Assembly (NCBI RefSeq): GCF_016925675.1
Contig: NZ_CP070506.1
Span: 5,888,501-5,952,500 of the forward strand
Source: Pseudomonas hygromyciniae
GTDB taxonomy: Bacteria; Pseudomonadota; Gammaproteobacteria; Pseudomonadales; Pseudomonadaceae
Reading direction: 5' to 3'
Length of the DNA stretch: 64,000 bases
The position numbers and the translations under genes are program-made. The notes under the pieces were generated by a model that saw nothing but the letters and a program-made list of their open reading frames with translations, did no database searches and was not told the origin of the DNA. Positions 1 to 10,475 of the stretch are shown here, piece after piece. Positions within the stretch are counted from its first letter, which is position 1, and the number at the start of each line of letters is the position of its first letter.

Positions 1-1
1 G

Positions 2-406
2 GTCGGCATCCAGGCAGAGATTCGCGTGATTGAATGGGGCGAGCTGATTCGCCGCGCCAAGGCCGGCGAGCACGATCTGCTGTTCATGGGCTGGGCCGGC
101 GACAACGGCGACCCGGATAACTTCCTGACCCCGCAATTTTCCTGTGCTGCGGTCAAATCCGGCACCAACTTCGCCCGTTACTGCGACCCTGCGTTGGACA
201 AGCTGATCAGCGCCGGCAAGACCACCAACGAGCAAGGCGTGCGCAGCAAGCTGTACCAACAAGCGCAGGCGCAGATCCAGCAGCAGGCGCTGTGGTTGCC
301 ACTGGCCCATCCGACAGCCTTTGCCCTGACGCGCAAGAATGTCGAGGGGTATCAGGTCAGCCCGTTTGGGCGCCAGGATTTCTCCAAAGTCAGCGTCACC
401 CCCTGA
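2..406 (+). CDS. Dipeptide ABC transporter substrate-binding protein, 3' part only
   Basis: This is the C-terminal part of a periplasmic solute-binding protein of the DppA/OppA family (SBP_bac_5), which delivers di- or oligopeptides to an ABC importer. The reading frame is open from the left edge, so the start and signal peptide lie outside the window. The visible 134 residues contain the family-typical stretch LLFMGWAGDNGDPDNFLTP, a late conserved Cys pair region (FSCAAV, RYCDPALD), and a C-terminal LWLPLAHPTA segment. The family is usually about 530 residues, so roughly a quarter is seen. It is convergent with radC. In PAO1 a dipeptide-binding protein gene occupies the same place. The exact peptide preference cannot be told from this fragment. 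Confidence 0.88.
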   Translation, partial: VGIQAEIRVIEWGELIRRAKAGEHDLLFMGWAGDNGDPDNFLTPQFSCAAVKSGTNFARYCDPALDKLISAGKTTNEQGVRSKLYQQAQAQIQQQALWLPLAHPTAFALTRKNVEGYQVSPFGRQDFSKVSVTP

Positions 407-416
407 CCCTTCCTAT

Positions 417-442
417 GTAGGAGCCGGCTTGCCGGCTCCTAC
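417..442. repeat. Perfect 12-bp palindromic hairpin (REP-like) between convergent genes
   Basis: GTAGGAGCCGGC, TT, GCCGGCTCCTAC form a perfect stem with a 2-nt spacer. It sits in the 47-bp gap between two converging genes, so it may also slow or end transcription from both sides. It is the GTAGGAGCCGGCTTGCC variant of the REP family seen elsewhere in the window. Confidence 0.7.
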
Positions 443-453
443 GAGGGATTGCG

Positions 454-1128
454 CTATATCCAGCCGTACTCAGCCATCGACAGCGGATCACCCTCGCCGA
501 CGATGATGTGATCCAACACCCGCACGTCCACCAGATCCAGGGCTTTTTGCAGCACCCTGGTCAATTTTCGATCAGCGATGCTCGGCTCGGCATTCCCGGA
601 GGGGTGGTTGTGGCATAGGATCAAAGCCGCCGCGTTGTAGTCCAGGGCGCGCTTGACCACTTGTCGTGGATAAACCGTGGCGTTGTCGATGGTGCCCTGG
701 AACAACGCTTCGAAGCCCAGCACCCGGTGCCTTGAATCGAGAAACAGGCAGCCAAATATCTCGTGGGGCTGATGGCGCAACAGCGCCTTGAGGTAATCAC
801 GCACGGCGACCGGGCTTTCCAGTACCGACTCATTACGCACATGCTCGGCCAGATGGCGCCGGCCCATTTCCAGCACCGCCTGCAACTGGGCAAATTTAGC
901 CGGCCCCAGCCCCAGATGCTGGACGAATATGGCCTGCCGGGCCTCCAGCAGTGCGCGCAGGCTGCCAAACTGCTCCAGCAGATGGCGCGCCAGATCCACT
1001 GCGCTTTTACCCGAGACGCCGGTGCGCAGGAATATCGCCAGCAACTCGGCATCCGAGAGGCTCGCCGCCCCCAACTCCAAAAGCCTCTCCCGCGGACGCT
1101 CCGCCGCAGGCCAATTGCGAATACTCAT
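454..1128 (-). CDS. radC: RadC-family JAB/MPN domain protein
   Basis: RadC-family protein of 224 residues, the usual length. An N-terminal helix-hairpin-helix region (about residues 60-90) precedes a JAMM metalloprotease-like fold with the zinc motif LCHNHPSG, giving His173, His175 and Asp186. The historical link to DNA repair is doubtful in the literature and the true function of chromosomal RadC is unsettled. The start was set at ATG 1128 because of the ribosome-binding site GGGAGGTGCC just before it. An open frame continues 44 codons upstream but lacks family similarity. It is divergent from coaBC with a 131-bp shared promoter region, as in other pseudomonads. Confidence 0.93.
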   Translation of the reverse strand: MSIRNWPAAERPRERLLELGAASLSDAELLAIFLRTGVSGKSAVDLARHLLEQFGSLRALLEARQAIFVQHLGLGPAKFAQLQAVLEMGRRHLAEHVRNESVLESPVAVRDYLKALLRHQPHEIFGCLFLDSRHRVLGFEALFQGTIDNATVYPRQVVKRALDYNAAALILCHNHPSGNAEPSIADRKLTRVLQKALDLVDVRVLDHIIVGEGDPLSMAEYGWI

Positions 1129-1259
1129 GGCACCTCCCTGTGCATGTGCGCCGCTGTTGCATGGCGGACGCTGTGTTATCTTAGCCCCTCTTTTTTGCGC
1201 GCGATTTCTCCTGGGGAGGGGGGATCGCAACGCCATCACTGAACTGGAAAGGCAAACCA

Positions 1260-2468
1260 ATGCAGCGTCTGTATCGGAAACGCATCGTTCTCGGCGTCGG
1301 CGGCGGCATTGCCGCCTACAAGAGCGCAGAGTTGGTTCGCAGGCTCCTGGACCAGGGCGCTGAAGTGCGCGTGGTCATGACCCGTGGCGGCAGTGAGTTC
1401 ATTACCCCGCTGACCATGCAAGCCCTGTCTGGCCACCCGGTTCACCTGGACCTGCTGGACCCGGCGGCCGAAGCTGCCATGGGCCATATCGAACTGGCCA
1501 AATGGGCCGACCTGGTGCTGATCGCACCCGCCACCGCCGACCTCATCGCACGCCTCGCCCAGGGTATTGCCGACGACCTGCTGACCACGCTGGTACTGGC
1601 CACCGACGCTACCGTCGCCATCGCCCCGGCGATGAACCAGGCCATGTGGCGCGACCCAGCCACCCAGGCCAACACCCAATTGCTGCAAAGCCGTGGCCTC
1701 AAAGTCTTCGGCCCGGCCTCCGGCAGCCAGGCCTGTGGCGACGTCGGCCTGGGCCGCATGCTCGAAGCCACTGACCTGGCGCTGTGCGCCGCCGAGTGTT
1801 TCCAGCACCTGGCCCTGACCGGCAAGCACGTACTGATTACCGCCGGCCCGACCCAGGAAAACATCGACCCCGTGCGCTACATCACCAACCATAGCTCAGG
1901 CAAAATGGGCTTCGCCCTGGCTGAAGCGGCGGTTGAGGCAGGCGCGCGCGTGACCCTGATCACCGGCCCGGTGCACCTGCCGACCCCGGACCGGGTCACC
2001 CGCATCGACGTAGTCAGCGCCCGTGACATGCTCGCGGCCTGTGAGGCAGCGATTCCCTGCGATGTGTTTATCGCTTCGGCAGCGGTCGCAGACTACCGCC
2101 CGGAAGTAGTTGCGCCGCAAAAACTCAAGAAAGACCCTACAAGCGGCGACGGCCTGCTCCTGCAAATGGTCCGTAACCCGGACATTTTGGCCACCATCGC
2201 CACCCGCGCAGATCGGCCGTTCAGCGTCGGTTTCGCCGCCGAGACTGAAAACCTGCTGGACTACGCCGCACGCAAACTCAAAGACAAAAACCTCGACCTG
2301 ATCGTTGCCAATGATGTCGCCAACCCGAGCATCGGTTTCAACAGCGAGGAAAACGCCTGCAGCGTGATCGACCGCGAACTGCACGCGACCCTTTTCGCCC
2401 AGACCAGCAAGGGCAAGATTGCCCGCCAACTGATCTCTTTTATCGCCCAACGGCTGAACCAGGTTTAA
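1260..2468 (+). CDS. coaBC: Bifunctional phosphopantothenoylcysteine decarboxylase / phosphopantothenate-cysteine ligase
   Basis: Catalyses two consecutive coenzyme A steps: CTP-dependent coupling of cysteine to 4'-phosphopantothenate, and FMN-dependent decarboxylation to 4'-phosphopantetheine. The 402-residue length is normal for the fusion. The N-terminal CoaC flavoprotein half shows [11 protein letters not shown], active-site His76 (GHIELAKW), the PAMNQAMW motif and Cys159 in SQACGDVG. The CoaB half begins near residue 188 ([20 protein letters not shown]) with the conserved Asn210, and carries the KLKK motif. It is the first gene of a tight coaBC-dut pair (5-bp gap) followed by algC and argB. 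Cytosolic and expected to be essential. Confidence 0.96.
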   Translation: MQRLYRKRIVLGVGGGIAAYKSAELVRRLLDQGAEVRVVMTRGGSEFITPLTMQALSGHPVHLDLLDPAAEAAMGHIELAKWADLVLIAPATADLIARLAQGIADDLLTTLVLATDATVAIAPAMNQAMWRDPATQANTQLLQSRGLKVFGPASGSQACGDVGLGRMLEATDLALCAAECFQHLALTGKHVLITAGPTQENIDPVRYITNHSSGKMGFALAEAAVEAGARVTLITGPVHLPTPDRVTRIDVVSARDMLAACEAAIPCDVFIASAAVADYRPEVVAPQKLKKDPTSGDGLLLQMVRNPDILATIATRADRPFSVGFAAETENLLDYAARKLKDKNLDLIVANDVANPSIGFNSEENACSVIDRELHATLFAQTSKGKIARQLISFIAQRLNQV

Positions 2469-2473
2469 TTTCC

Positions 2474-2929
2474 ATGCACGCTTTGCAAGCCAAGATCCTC
2501 GACCCCCGCATCGGCAGCGAATTCCCACTGCCGGCCTACGCCACACCGGGCTCCGCCGGCCTGGACCTGCGCGCCATGCTCAAGCAAGACACCGTCCTTG
2601 AGCCGGGCCAGACCCTGCTGATCCCCACTGGCCTGTCGATCTACGTCGGCGATCCCGGCCTGGCCGCGCTGATCCTGCCGCGCTCGGGCCTGGGCCACAA
2701 ACACGGTATCGTCCTGGGCAACCTGGTAGGCCTGATCGACTCCGACTACCAGGGCGAACTGATGGTCTCGTGCTGGAACCGTGGCCAGACCGCCTTCAAC
2801 ATCGCCGTCGGCGAGCGTATCGCCCAACTGGTGCTGGTACCGGTGGTGCAGGCGCATTTCGAGCTGGTGACCGAGTTCGACGAAACCCAGCGTGGCGCAG
2901 GCGGTTTCGGGCATTCCGGCAGCCACTGA
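2474..2929 (+). CDS. dut: Deoxyuridine 5'-triphosphate nucleotidohydrolase
   Basis: Hydrolyses dUTP to dUMP and pyrophosphate, keeping uracil out of DNA and supplying the thymidylate precursor. It has 151 residues, the standard trimeric dUTPase size. All five family motifs are visible: [17 protein letters not shown], the uracil-binding [17 protein letters not shown], and the C-terminal Gly-rich arm [10 protein letters not shown] that closes over the active site. It starts 5 bp after coaBC, so it is very likely co-transcribed with it, which is the usual arrangement in gammaproteobacteria. Confidence 0.97.
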   Translation: MHALQAKILDPRIGSEFPLPAYATPGSAGLDLRAMLKQDTVLEPGQTLLIPTGLSIYVGDPGLAALILPRSGLGHKHGIVLGNLVGLIDSDYQGELMVSCWNRGQTAFNIAVGERIAQLVLVPVVQAHFELVTEFDETQRGAGGFGHSGSH

Positions 2930-3086
2930 CTACGCTCAGGCATGCCGTGCTCCGCGTCCGGCATGCCCCGATGGCATTTTCGCACCACGAACTCTAGGCC
3001 AAAAACGCCGTCTTACCCTTCAGTTTGAGCCTGCCGGTCGCCATATTCAGGCCTGTCCGCCCCGTATCGATGGAGTTTCCCCAGTG

Positions 3087-4484
3087 ATGAGCAACGCAGC
3101 CCCAGTCGCACCGACGTTTCCCGACAGCATTTTCCGCGCCTACGACATCCGTGGCGTCGTCCCGAAAACCCTGACCGCCGAAACCGCCTACTGGATCGGC
3201 CGCGCCATTGGCTCCCAAAGCCTGGCCCAGGGCGAGCCTAACGTCTCTGTGGGGCGTGACGGCCGCTTGTCCGGCCCCGAGCTGGTGGAACGCCTGATCC
3301 AGGGCCTGGCCGACAGCGGCTGCCATGTCAGTGACGTAGGCCTGGTGCCGACGCCGGCGCTGTACTACGCCGCCAACGTGCTGGCCGGCAAGTCGGGCGT
3401 GATGCTCACCGGCAGCCACAACCCATCGGACTACAACGGCTTCAAGATCGTGATCGCCGGCGACACCCTGGCCAACGAACAGATCCAGGCCCTGCATACT
3501 CGCCTGAAGACCAATGACCTGACCAGCGGCAAGGGCAGCATCACCAAGGTCGATATCCTCCAGCGCTACTCCGATGAAATCACCCGTGACATCAAGCTTG
3601 AGCGTCGCCTGAAGGTCGTGGTGGACTGCGGCAACGGCGCCGCCGGCGTGATCGCCCCACAACTGCTCGAAGCCCTGAACTGTGAAGTAATCCCGCTGTT
3701 CTGCGAGGTCGATGGCAACTTCCCCAACCATCACCCGGACCCGGGCAAGCCTGAGAACCTGGTGGACCTGATCGCCAAGGTCGAAGAAGTGGGCGCCGAT
3801 GTCGGCCTGGCCTTCGATGGCGACGGCGACCGCGTGGGCGTGGTGACCAACACCGGTAGCATCGTGTTCCCCGACCGCCTGCTGATGCTGTTCGCCCGCG
3901 ACGTGGTCGCGCGCAACCCCGGTGCCGAGATCATCTTCGACGTCAAATGCACCCGGCGCCTGACACCGCTGATCAAGGAATACGGTGGCCGCCCACTGAT
4001 GTGGAAGACCGGTCACTCGCTGATCAAAAAGAAAATGAAGGAAACCGGCGCCCTGCTGGCTGGCGAGATGAGCGGCCATGTGTTCTTCAAGGAGCGCTGG
4101 TTCGGTTTTGACGACGGTATCTATAGCGCCGCCCGCTTGCTGGAGATCCTCAGCAAGGAAAAATCCAGCGCCGAGGATCTGTTCGAGACCTTCCCGAACG
4201 ATATTTCTACGCCGGAAATCAATATCCATGTGACCGAAGAGAGCAAATTCAGCATCATTGACGCACTGCATGATGCGCAATGGGGCGAAGGTGCCAACCT
4301 GACCACCATTGATGGTGTGCGAGTCGATTATGCCGAAGGCTGGGGCCTGGTTCGTGCGTCCAACACCACTCCGGTGCTGGTCCTGCGTTTCGAGGCGGAT
4401 ACCGAGGCCGAGTTGCAGCGCATCAAGGACGTGTTCCACGCCCAGTTGAAACGTGTTGCCCCTGATCTCCAACTACCGTTCTGA
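3087..4484 (+). CDS. algC: Phosphomannomutase / phosphoglucomutase AlgC
   Basis: Interconverts mannose or glucose 6-phosphate and 1-phosphate, feeding alginate, LPS and other exopolysaccharide precursors. The 465 residues match the short AlgC form. The phosphoserine loop is LTGSHNPSDYNG (Ser110) and the magnesium loop is FDGDGDRVG. The sugar-recognition loop GEMSGHVFF and the phosphate-binding RASNTTPVL near the C terminus are present. The start was placed at ATG 3087, preceded by GGAGTTTCC. An overlapping GTG at 3084 is in frame, and the longer upstream open frame is not supported by family similarity. It lies between dut and argB, as in P. aeruginosa. Confidence 0.96.
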   Translation: MSNAAPVAPTFPDSIFRAYDIRGVVPKTLTAETAYWIGRAIGSQSLAQGEPNVSVGRDGRLSGPELVERLIQGLADSGCHVSDVGLVPTPALYYAANVLAGKSGVMLTGSHNPSDYNGFKIVIAGDTLANEQIQALHTRLKTNDLTSGKGSITKVDILQRYSDEITRDIKLERRLKVVVDCGNGAAGVIAPQLLEALNCEVIPLFCEVDGNFPNHHPDPGKPENLVDLIAKVEEVGADVGLAFDGDGDRVGVVTNTGSIVFPDRLLMLFARDVVARNPGAEIIFDVKCTRRLTPLIKEYGGRPLMWKTGHSLIKKKMKETGALLAGEMSGHVFFKERWFGFDDGIYSAARLLEILSKEKSSAEDLFETFPNDISTPEINIHVTEESKFSIIDALHDAQWGEGANLTTIDGVRVDYAEGWGLVRASNTTPVLVLRFEADTEAELQRIKDVFHAQLKRVAPDLQLPF

Positions 4485-4505
4485 TTATTTGCCCCGGAGC
4501 CCTGA

Positions 4506-5411
<906 letters not shown>

Positions 5412-5423
5412 GCACCAGAAAAC

Positions 5424-5461
5424 AAAAGGCCCCGCTCAATCAAATTGAGCGGGGCCTTTTG
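5424..5461. terminator. Intrinsic terminator after argB
   Basis: Perfect 17-bp stem (arms 5424-5440 and 5444-5460, core AGGCCCCGCTCAAT) with a 3-nt loop. A-tract and T-tract flank it, so it can work in both directions. It closes the algC-argB transcript. Confidence 0.95.
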
Positions 5462-5479
5462 TTTGCACGCGATCCAAAT

Positions 5480-5566
5480 GTGGGAGCGGGCTTGCTCGCG
5501 AAAGCGGAGTGTCAGTCACTGAATATGTTTCTGACCTACCGTGTTCGCGAGCAAGCCCGCTCCCAC
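5480..5566. repeat. REP pair, inverted (BIME-like)
   Basis: Two 23-bp copies of the GTGGGAGCGGGCTTGCTC...GAA element face each other (5480-5502 and 5544-5566) around a 41-bp spacer. Location between a terminator and the 3' end of pyrE is typical of fluorescens-group REP doublets. Confidence 0.9.
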
Positions 5567-5577
5567 AGGGTTCGGTA

Positions 5578-6222
5578 TCAGACGCCGAATTGCTCTCGGT
5601 ATGCACGAACAGCCGGCAAATGCTGCTTGAGCTGTGAGTCGTCTTCGAGGAACTGCAATACCTGGTTCAGCGAGACAATGCTCACCACCGGGATTGCGAA
5701 GTCACGCTCCACTTCCTGGATCGCCGACAACTCACCGTTGCCACGCTCCTGGCGGTTCAGGGCAATCAGCACGCCAGCAGCCTTGGCGCCGTCCTGGGAC
5801 GCAATGATCTGCATCACTTCGCGAATCGCGGTGCCAGCGGTGATCACATCGTCGATGATCAGTACATCACCGGTCAACGGAGCGCCGACCAGGCTTCCGC
5901 CTTCGCCGTGGGCCTTGGCTTCCTTGCGGTTGAAGCACCACGGCAGGTCCCGGTCGTGATGTTCTGCCAGGGCCACTGCGGTCGCGGCGGCCAGCGGAAT
6001 ACCTTTGTAGGCCGGGCCGAATAGCACATCGAAGGAAATACCGCTTTCAACGATGGCAGCAGCGTAGAAACGCCCCAGTTGCGCCAGGGCAGAACCCGAG
6101 TTGAACAGGCCGGCATTGAAGAAGTATGGGCTGGTGCGCCCGGACTTGAGGGTGAACTCACCGAAGCGCAAAACCCCGCGATCGATGGCAAAACGAATGA
6201 AATCGCGTTGATACGCCTGCAT
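5578..6222 (-). CDS. pyrE: Orotate phosphoribosyltransferase
   Basis: Transfers ribose-5-phosphate from PRPP to orotate, giving OMP in pyrimidine synthesis. It has 214 residues, the usual size. Motifs are the N-terminal [16 protein letters not shown], the catalytic loop region [15 protein letters not shown], and the PRPP-binding [13 protein letters not shown]. The start chosen is ATG 6222 ([12 protein letters not shown]), with GAGG eight bases upstream. Seven upstream codons in the open frame have no support. It is divergent from crc, and the two share an 82-bp promoter region. The same pair is adjacent in P. aeruginosa. Confidence 0.97.
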   Translation of the reverse strand: MQAYQRDFIRFAIDRGVLRFGEFTLKSGRTSPYFFNAGLFNSGSALAQLGRFYAAAIVESGISFDVLFGPAYKGIPLAAATAVALAEHHDRDLPWCFNRKEAKAHGEGGSLVGAPLTGDVLIIDDVITAGTAIREVMQIIASQDGAKAAGVLIALNRQERGNGELSAIQEVERDFAIPVVSIVSLNQVLQFLEDDSQLKQHLPAVRAYREQFGV

Positions 6223-6304
6223 GAAAAAAGCCTCAGATACCACGGATTTAGCTAAATAGGTAGACGGCGTGTATCATACACGCACGCGATTTTTGGGGCC
6301 ATTT

Positions 6305-7084
6305 ATGCGGATCATCAGTGTGAACGTTAATGGTATTCAGGCTGCAGTCGAGCGTGGTTTGCTCAGTTGGCTGCAAGCCCAGAATGCCGACGTCATCTGC
6401 CTGCAGGACACCCGCGCCTCCGCCTTTGAACTGGACGACCCAGCCTTCCAACTGGATGGCTACTTCCTTTATGCCTGTGATGCCGAAGTCCCTGCCCAAG
6501 GTGGCGTGGCTCTGTATTCACGGTTGCAACCCAAGGCGGTCATCAGCGGCCTCGGCTTCGAGACAGCCGATCGCTACGGGCGCTACCTGCAAGCCGATTT
6601 CGACAAAGTCAGTATTGCTACCTTGCTGCTCCCTTCGGGGATGAACGGCGATGAAGACTTGAACCAGAAGTTCAAGCTAATGGACGATTTCGCCCGTTAT
6701 CTGGATAAACAGCGACGCAAACGTCGCGAGTACATTTATTGTGGCTCGTTGTACGTGGCGCAACAGAAGCTGGATATCAAGAACTGGCGCGACAGCCAGC
6801 AATCCCCGGGTTTCCTGGCGCCGGAACGGGCCTGGATGGACGAGATTGTCGGCAACATGGGCTATGTAGATGCCCTGCGCGAAGTCAGCCGTGAAGGCGA
6901 CCAGTACAGCTGGTGGCCGGACAACGAACAGGCCGAGATGCTCAACCTGGGCTGGCGTTTTGACTACCAACTGCTGACCCCCGGCCTGCGCCGGTTTGTC
7001 CGCAGCGCACGTCTGCCTCGTCAACCGCGCTTCTCGCAACACGCGCCGTTGATCGTGGACTACGACTGGACCTTGACCATCTAA
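6305..7084 (+). CDS. crc: Catabolite repression control protein Crc
   Basis: Crc acts with Hfq to block translation of mRNAs carrying A-rich (AAnAAnAA) motifs near their start codons, which sets the carbon-source hierarchy of pseudomonads. The protein has 259 residues and the exonuclease III/AP endonuclease-like fold (MRIISVNVNGIQAA, CLQDTRAS, LGWRFDYQLL). It has lost nuclease activity in the characterised orthologues. The start is ATG 6305. An earlier in-frame ATG at 6269 would add 12 residues not typical of the family. Candidate targets in the same window are noted at the permease and Rieske genes of the catabolic cluster. Confidence 0.95.
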   Translation: MRIISVNVNGIQAAVERGLLSWLQAQNADVICLQDTRASAFELDDPAFQLDGYFLYACDAEVPAQGGVALYSRLQPKAVISGLGFETADRYGRYLQADFDKVSIATLLLPSGMNGDEDLNQKFKLMDDFARYLDKQRRKRREYIYCGSLYVAQQKLDIKNWRDSQQSPGFLAPERAWMDEIVGNMGYVDALREVSREGDQYSWWPDNEQAEMLNLGWRFDYQLLTPGLRRFVRSARLPRQPRFSQHAPLIVDYDWTLTI

Positions 7085-7101
7085 GGTCAATATCCAGGCA
7101 C

Positions 7102-7131
7102 AAAAAAACCGACATCGCTGTCGGTTTTTTT
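7102..7131. terminator. Bidirectional intrinsic terminator between crc and the DUF4870 gene
   Basis: AAAAAAACCGACA and TGTCGGTTTTTTT pair around a TCGC loop, between two converging genes. The T-tract on either strand suits termination of both transcripts. Confidence 0.9.
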
Positions 7132-7142
7132 GTGGGTGATCA

Positions 7143-7511
7143 TTATTTGATCAATCGCCATGTGAGCGGGTAACGGTAGGCAATGCCTTTATTGGCCTTG
7201 ACCCCGCCGATGATGGTCAACACCAGCGCGGCGATCACCAACACCACCATCAGCAGGAAGCCGATCACCACGAACCCCAGGACAAAGCAGACCAGCCATG
7301 CAATAGCCACGGTCAGTTGGAAGTTCAGCGCTTCCTTGCCCTGATCATCGATCAACGGATCCATGTCCTTCTTCACCTGCCACAGGATCAAAGGGCCCAG
7401 CACACTGCCAAAAGGGAACACCAGGCCAAGGAACGCCGCGAAGTGACAGAGCATCGCCCACTGGCGCACTTCCTTGTTCTGGGCTGACACGGGAAGCTGG
7501 TTGTCACTCAT
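7143..7511 (-). CDS. DUF4870 small membrane protein
   Basis: A 122-residue inner-membrane protein of the DUF4870 (Tic20-like) family. Three hydrophobic segments are visible: about residues 18-40 (MLCHFAAFLGLVFPFGSVLG), 65-85 (LTVAIAWLVCFVLGFVVIG), and 86-105. Between the first two is the family signature KDMDPLIDDQGKEALNFQ. Function is unknown. It lies 23 bp downstream of rph on the same strand and may be co-transcribed with it. It is convergent with crc across a shared terminator. Confidence 0.85.
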   Translation of the reverse strand: MSDNQLPVSAQNKEVRQWAMLCHFAAFLGLVFPFGSVLGPLILWQVKKDMDPLIDDQGKEALNFQLTVAIAWLVCFVLGFVVIGFLLMVVLVIAALVLTIIGGVKANKGIAYRYPLTWRLIK

Positions 7512-7534
7512 GGCGTTACTCCTTGAGGCCGGTT

Positions 7535-8257
7535 TCAGTCAGCCAGTGCGGCGTTCTGCAGTTCGAAGATTTCGCTCATGCCTTTCTGGGCCAGGGCCAG
7601 CATGGCGTTCAGGTCTGCCGGCTGGAACGGCGCGCCTTCGGCGGTGCCCTGCACTTCGATGAACCCGCCGGTGCTGGTCATGACCACGTTCAGGTCGGTC
7701 TCGGCCGCCGAGTCTTCCAGGTAGTCCAGGTCCAGCACAGGCTCGCCCTGGTACATGCCCACCGATACGGCCGCAATCATCTGCTTGAGCGGGTCGCCGC
7801 CTTTCAGGCCGCCGCGCTTCTTGATCACTTTCAGCGCATCGACCAGGGCCACCATGGCGCCAGTGATGGACGCGGTGCGGGTGCCGCCGTCGGCCTGGAT
7901 CACGTCGCAGTCGACGTACAGGGTCACATCGCCCAGCTTGGACATGTCCAGCGCAGCGCGCAGGGAACGGCCGATCAAGCGCTGGATTTCCAGAGTGCGA
8001 CCGCCCTGCTTGCCACGGCTGGCTTCACGCTGGTTACGTTCGCCGGTGGCGCGCGGCAACATGCCGTATTCGGCGGTCAACCAACCCTGGCCCTGGCCTT
8101 TGAGGAAACGCGGCACGCCGTTTTCAACGCTGACGGTGCAGATGACCTTGGTATCGCCAAACTCGACCAGTACAGATCCCTCGGCGTGTTTGGTGTAGTT
8201 GCGGGTGATGCGGATCGAGCGGAGCTGATCGGCAGCGCGACCACTTGGACGTTTCAT
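7535..8257 (-). CDS. rph: Ribonuclease PH
   Basis: Phosphate-dependent 3'-5' exoribonuclease that trims tRNA precursors. It has 240 residues and the complete RNase PH fold: [13 protein letters not shown] at the N terminus, [18 protein letters not shown], and [18 protein letters not shown] with the catalytic Asp residues. The start was set at ATG 8257. A 13-codon in-frame extension upstream lacks similarity. Unlike the frameshifted rph of E. coli K-12, this gene is intact. It is divergent from yicC. Confidence 0.96.
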   Translation of the reverse strand: MKRPSGRAADQLRSIRITRNYTKHAEGSVLVEFGDTKVICTVSVENGVPRFLKGQGQGWLTAEYGMLPRATGERNQREASRGKQGGRTLEIQRLIGRSLRAALDMSKLGDVTLYVDCDVIQADGGTRTASITGAMVALVDALKVIKKRGGLKGGDPLKQMIAAVSVGMYQGEPVLDLDYLEDSAAETDLNVVMTSTGGFIEVQGTAEGAPFQPADLNAMLALAQKGMSEIFELQNAALAD

Positions 8258-8489
8258 AGGGGATACCTGTACTAAGGACGAAAAACTGCCGAGCATTATA
8301 GAGCCGCAGGCCGCTTCGCGGCACTGCTAATAAATTCGGTTACTAAAGGGCTGCCCTGGCACCCCTTGTCACAGCCAGCATTTGGGGGCGCTTGCCCCGT
8401 TGCGCTACAATCCTGCGCCTTCGCAGCCAGTCGGCTTCAATCTACCCACCAGCCCGCCCATTGGCGGGACTGTATCGCGAGGTACCTCC

Positions 8490-9984
<1,495 letters not shown>

Positions 9985-10151
9985 ATGGCTCTTCCCAAAA
10001 CCGCTGCGAGGGCCTTACATTGGCACTTGTAGCGCGTTTGCCGGGGCCTGCGGAAAATCAGCGCTTCCCTAAACGCTGGTGATTTTTTAAACTGTTGAGT
10101 CCGCTCGCCCAACCGGGCAGCGCGCATCTTGCATTCGCTCCGAGGAATACC

Positions 10152-10415
10152 ATGGCCCGCGTAACCGTTGAAGACTGCCTAGAACACGTGGATAACCGCT
10201 TTGAGCTGGTCATGCTCTCTACCAAGCGTGCCCGTCAATTGGCCACTGGCGGCAAAGAGCCGTTGCTCAATTGGGAAAATGACAAGCCTACCGTAATGGC
10301 CCTGCGCGAAATCGCTGCCGGCGTGATGAGCTATGAGTACATCGCCAGCGCTGAAATCGTTGAAGACGAACCGCTGTTTGCAGCGTTCGAGGACGAGTCC
10401 AACGAGGCCGTCTAA
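10152..10415 (+). CDS. rpoZ: RNA polymerase omega subunit
   Basis: Small subunit that aids assembly of the beta-prime subunit and, in E. coli, forms part of a ppGpp-binding site. It has 87 residues with the conserved [20 protein letters not shown] and [11 protein letters not shown]. The strong ribosome-binding site CGAGGAATACC precedes ATG 10152. The longer open frame from 10095 has no similarity. It sits between gmk and spoT in the conserved stringent-response operon, 167 bp after gmk and 60 bp before spoT. Confidence 0.97.
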   Translation: MARVTVEDCLEHVDNRFELVMLSTKRARQLATGGKEPLLNWENDKPTVMALREIAAGVMSYEYIASAEIVEDEPLFAAFEDESNEAV

Positions 10416-10475
10416 GCCTATGCCTGGTCGACGTAGCACGGCGCGGGGTCACAGCCTTCGGCAGGAGTTAACACT

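Noticed and set aside
454..1260. Longer radC start at 1260
   Set aside because: The 44 extra residues have no family similarity, would remove the promoter region shared with coaBC, and a strong ribosome-binding site precedes ATG 1128.
5480..5566. Repeated units considered as a CRISPR array
   Set aside because: Copies occur as single inverted pairs scattered between genes, not as a direct-repeat array with spacers, and no cas genes are present.
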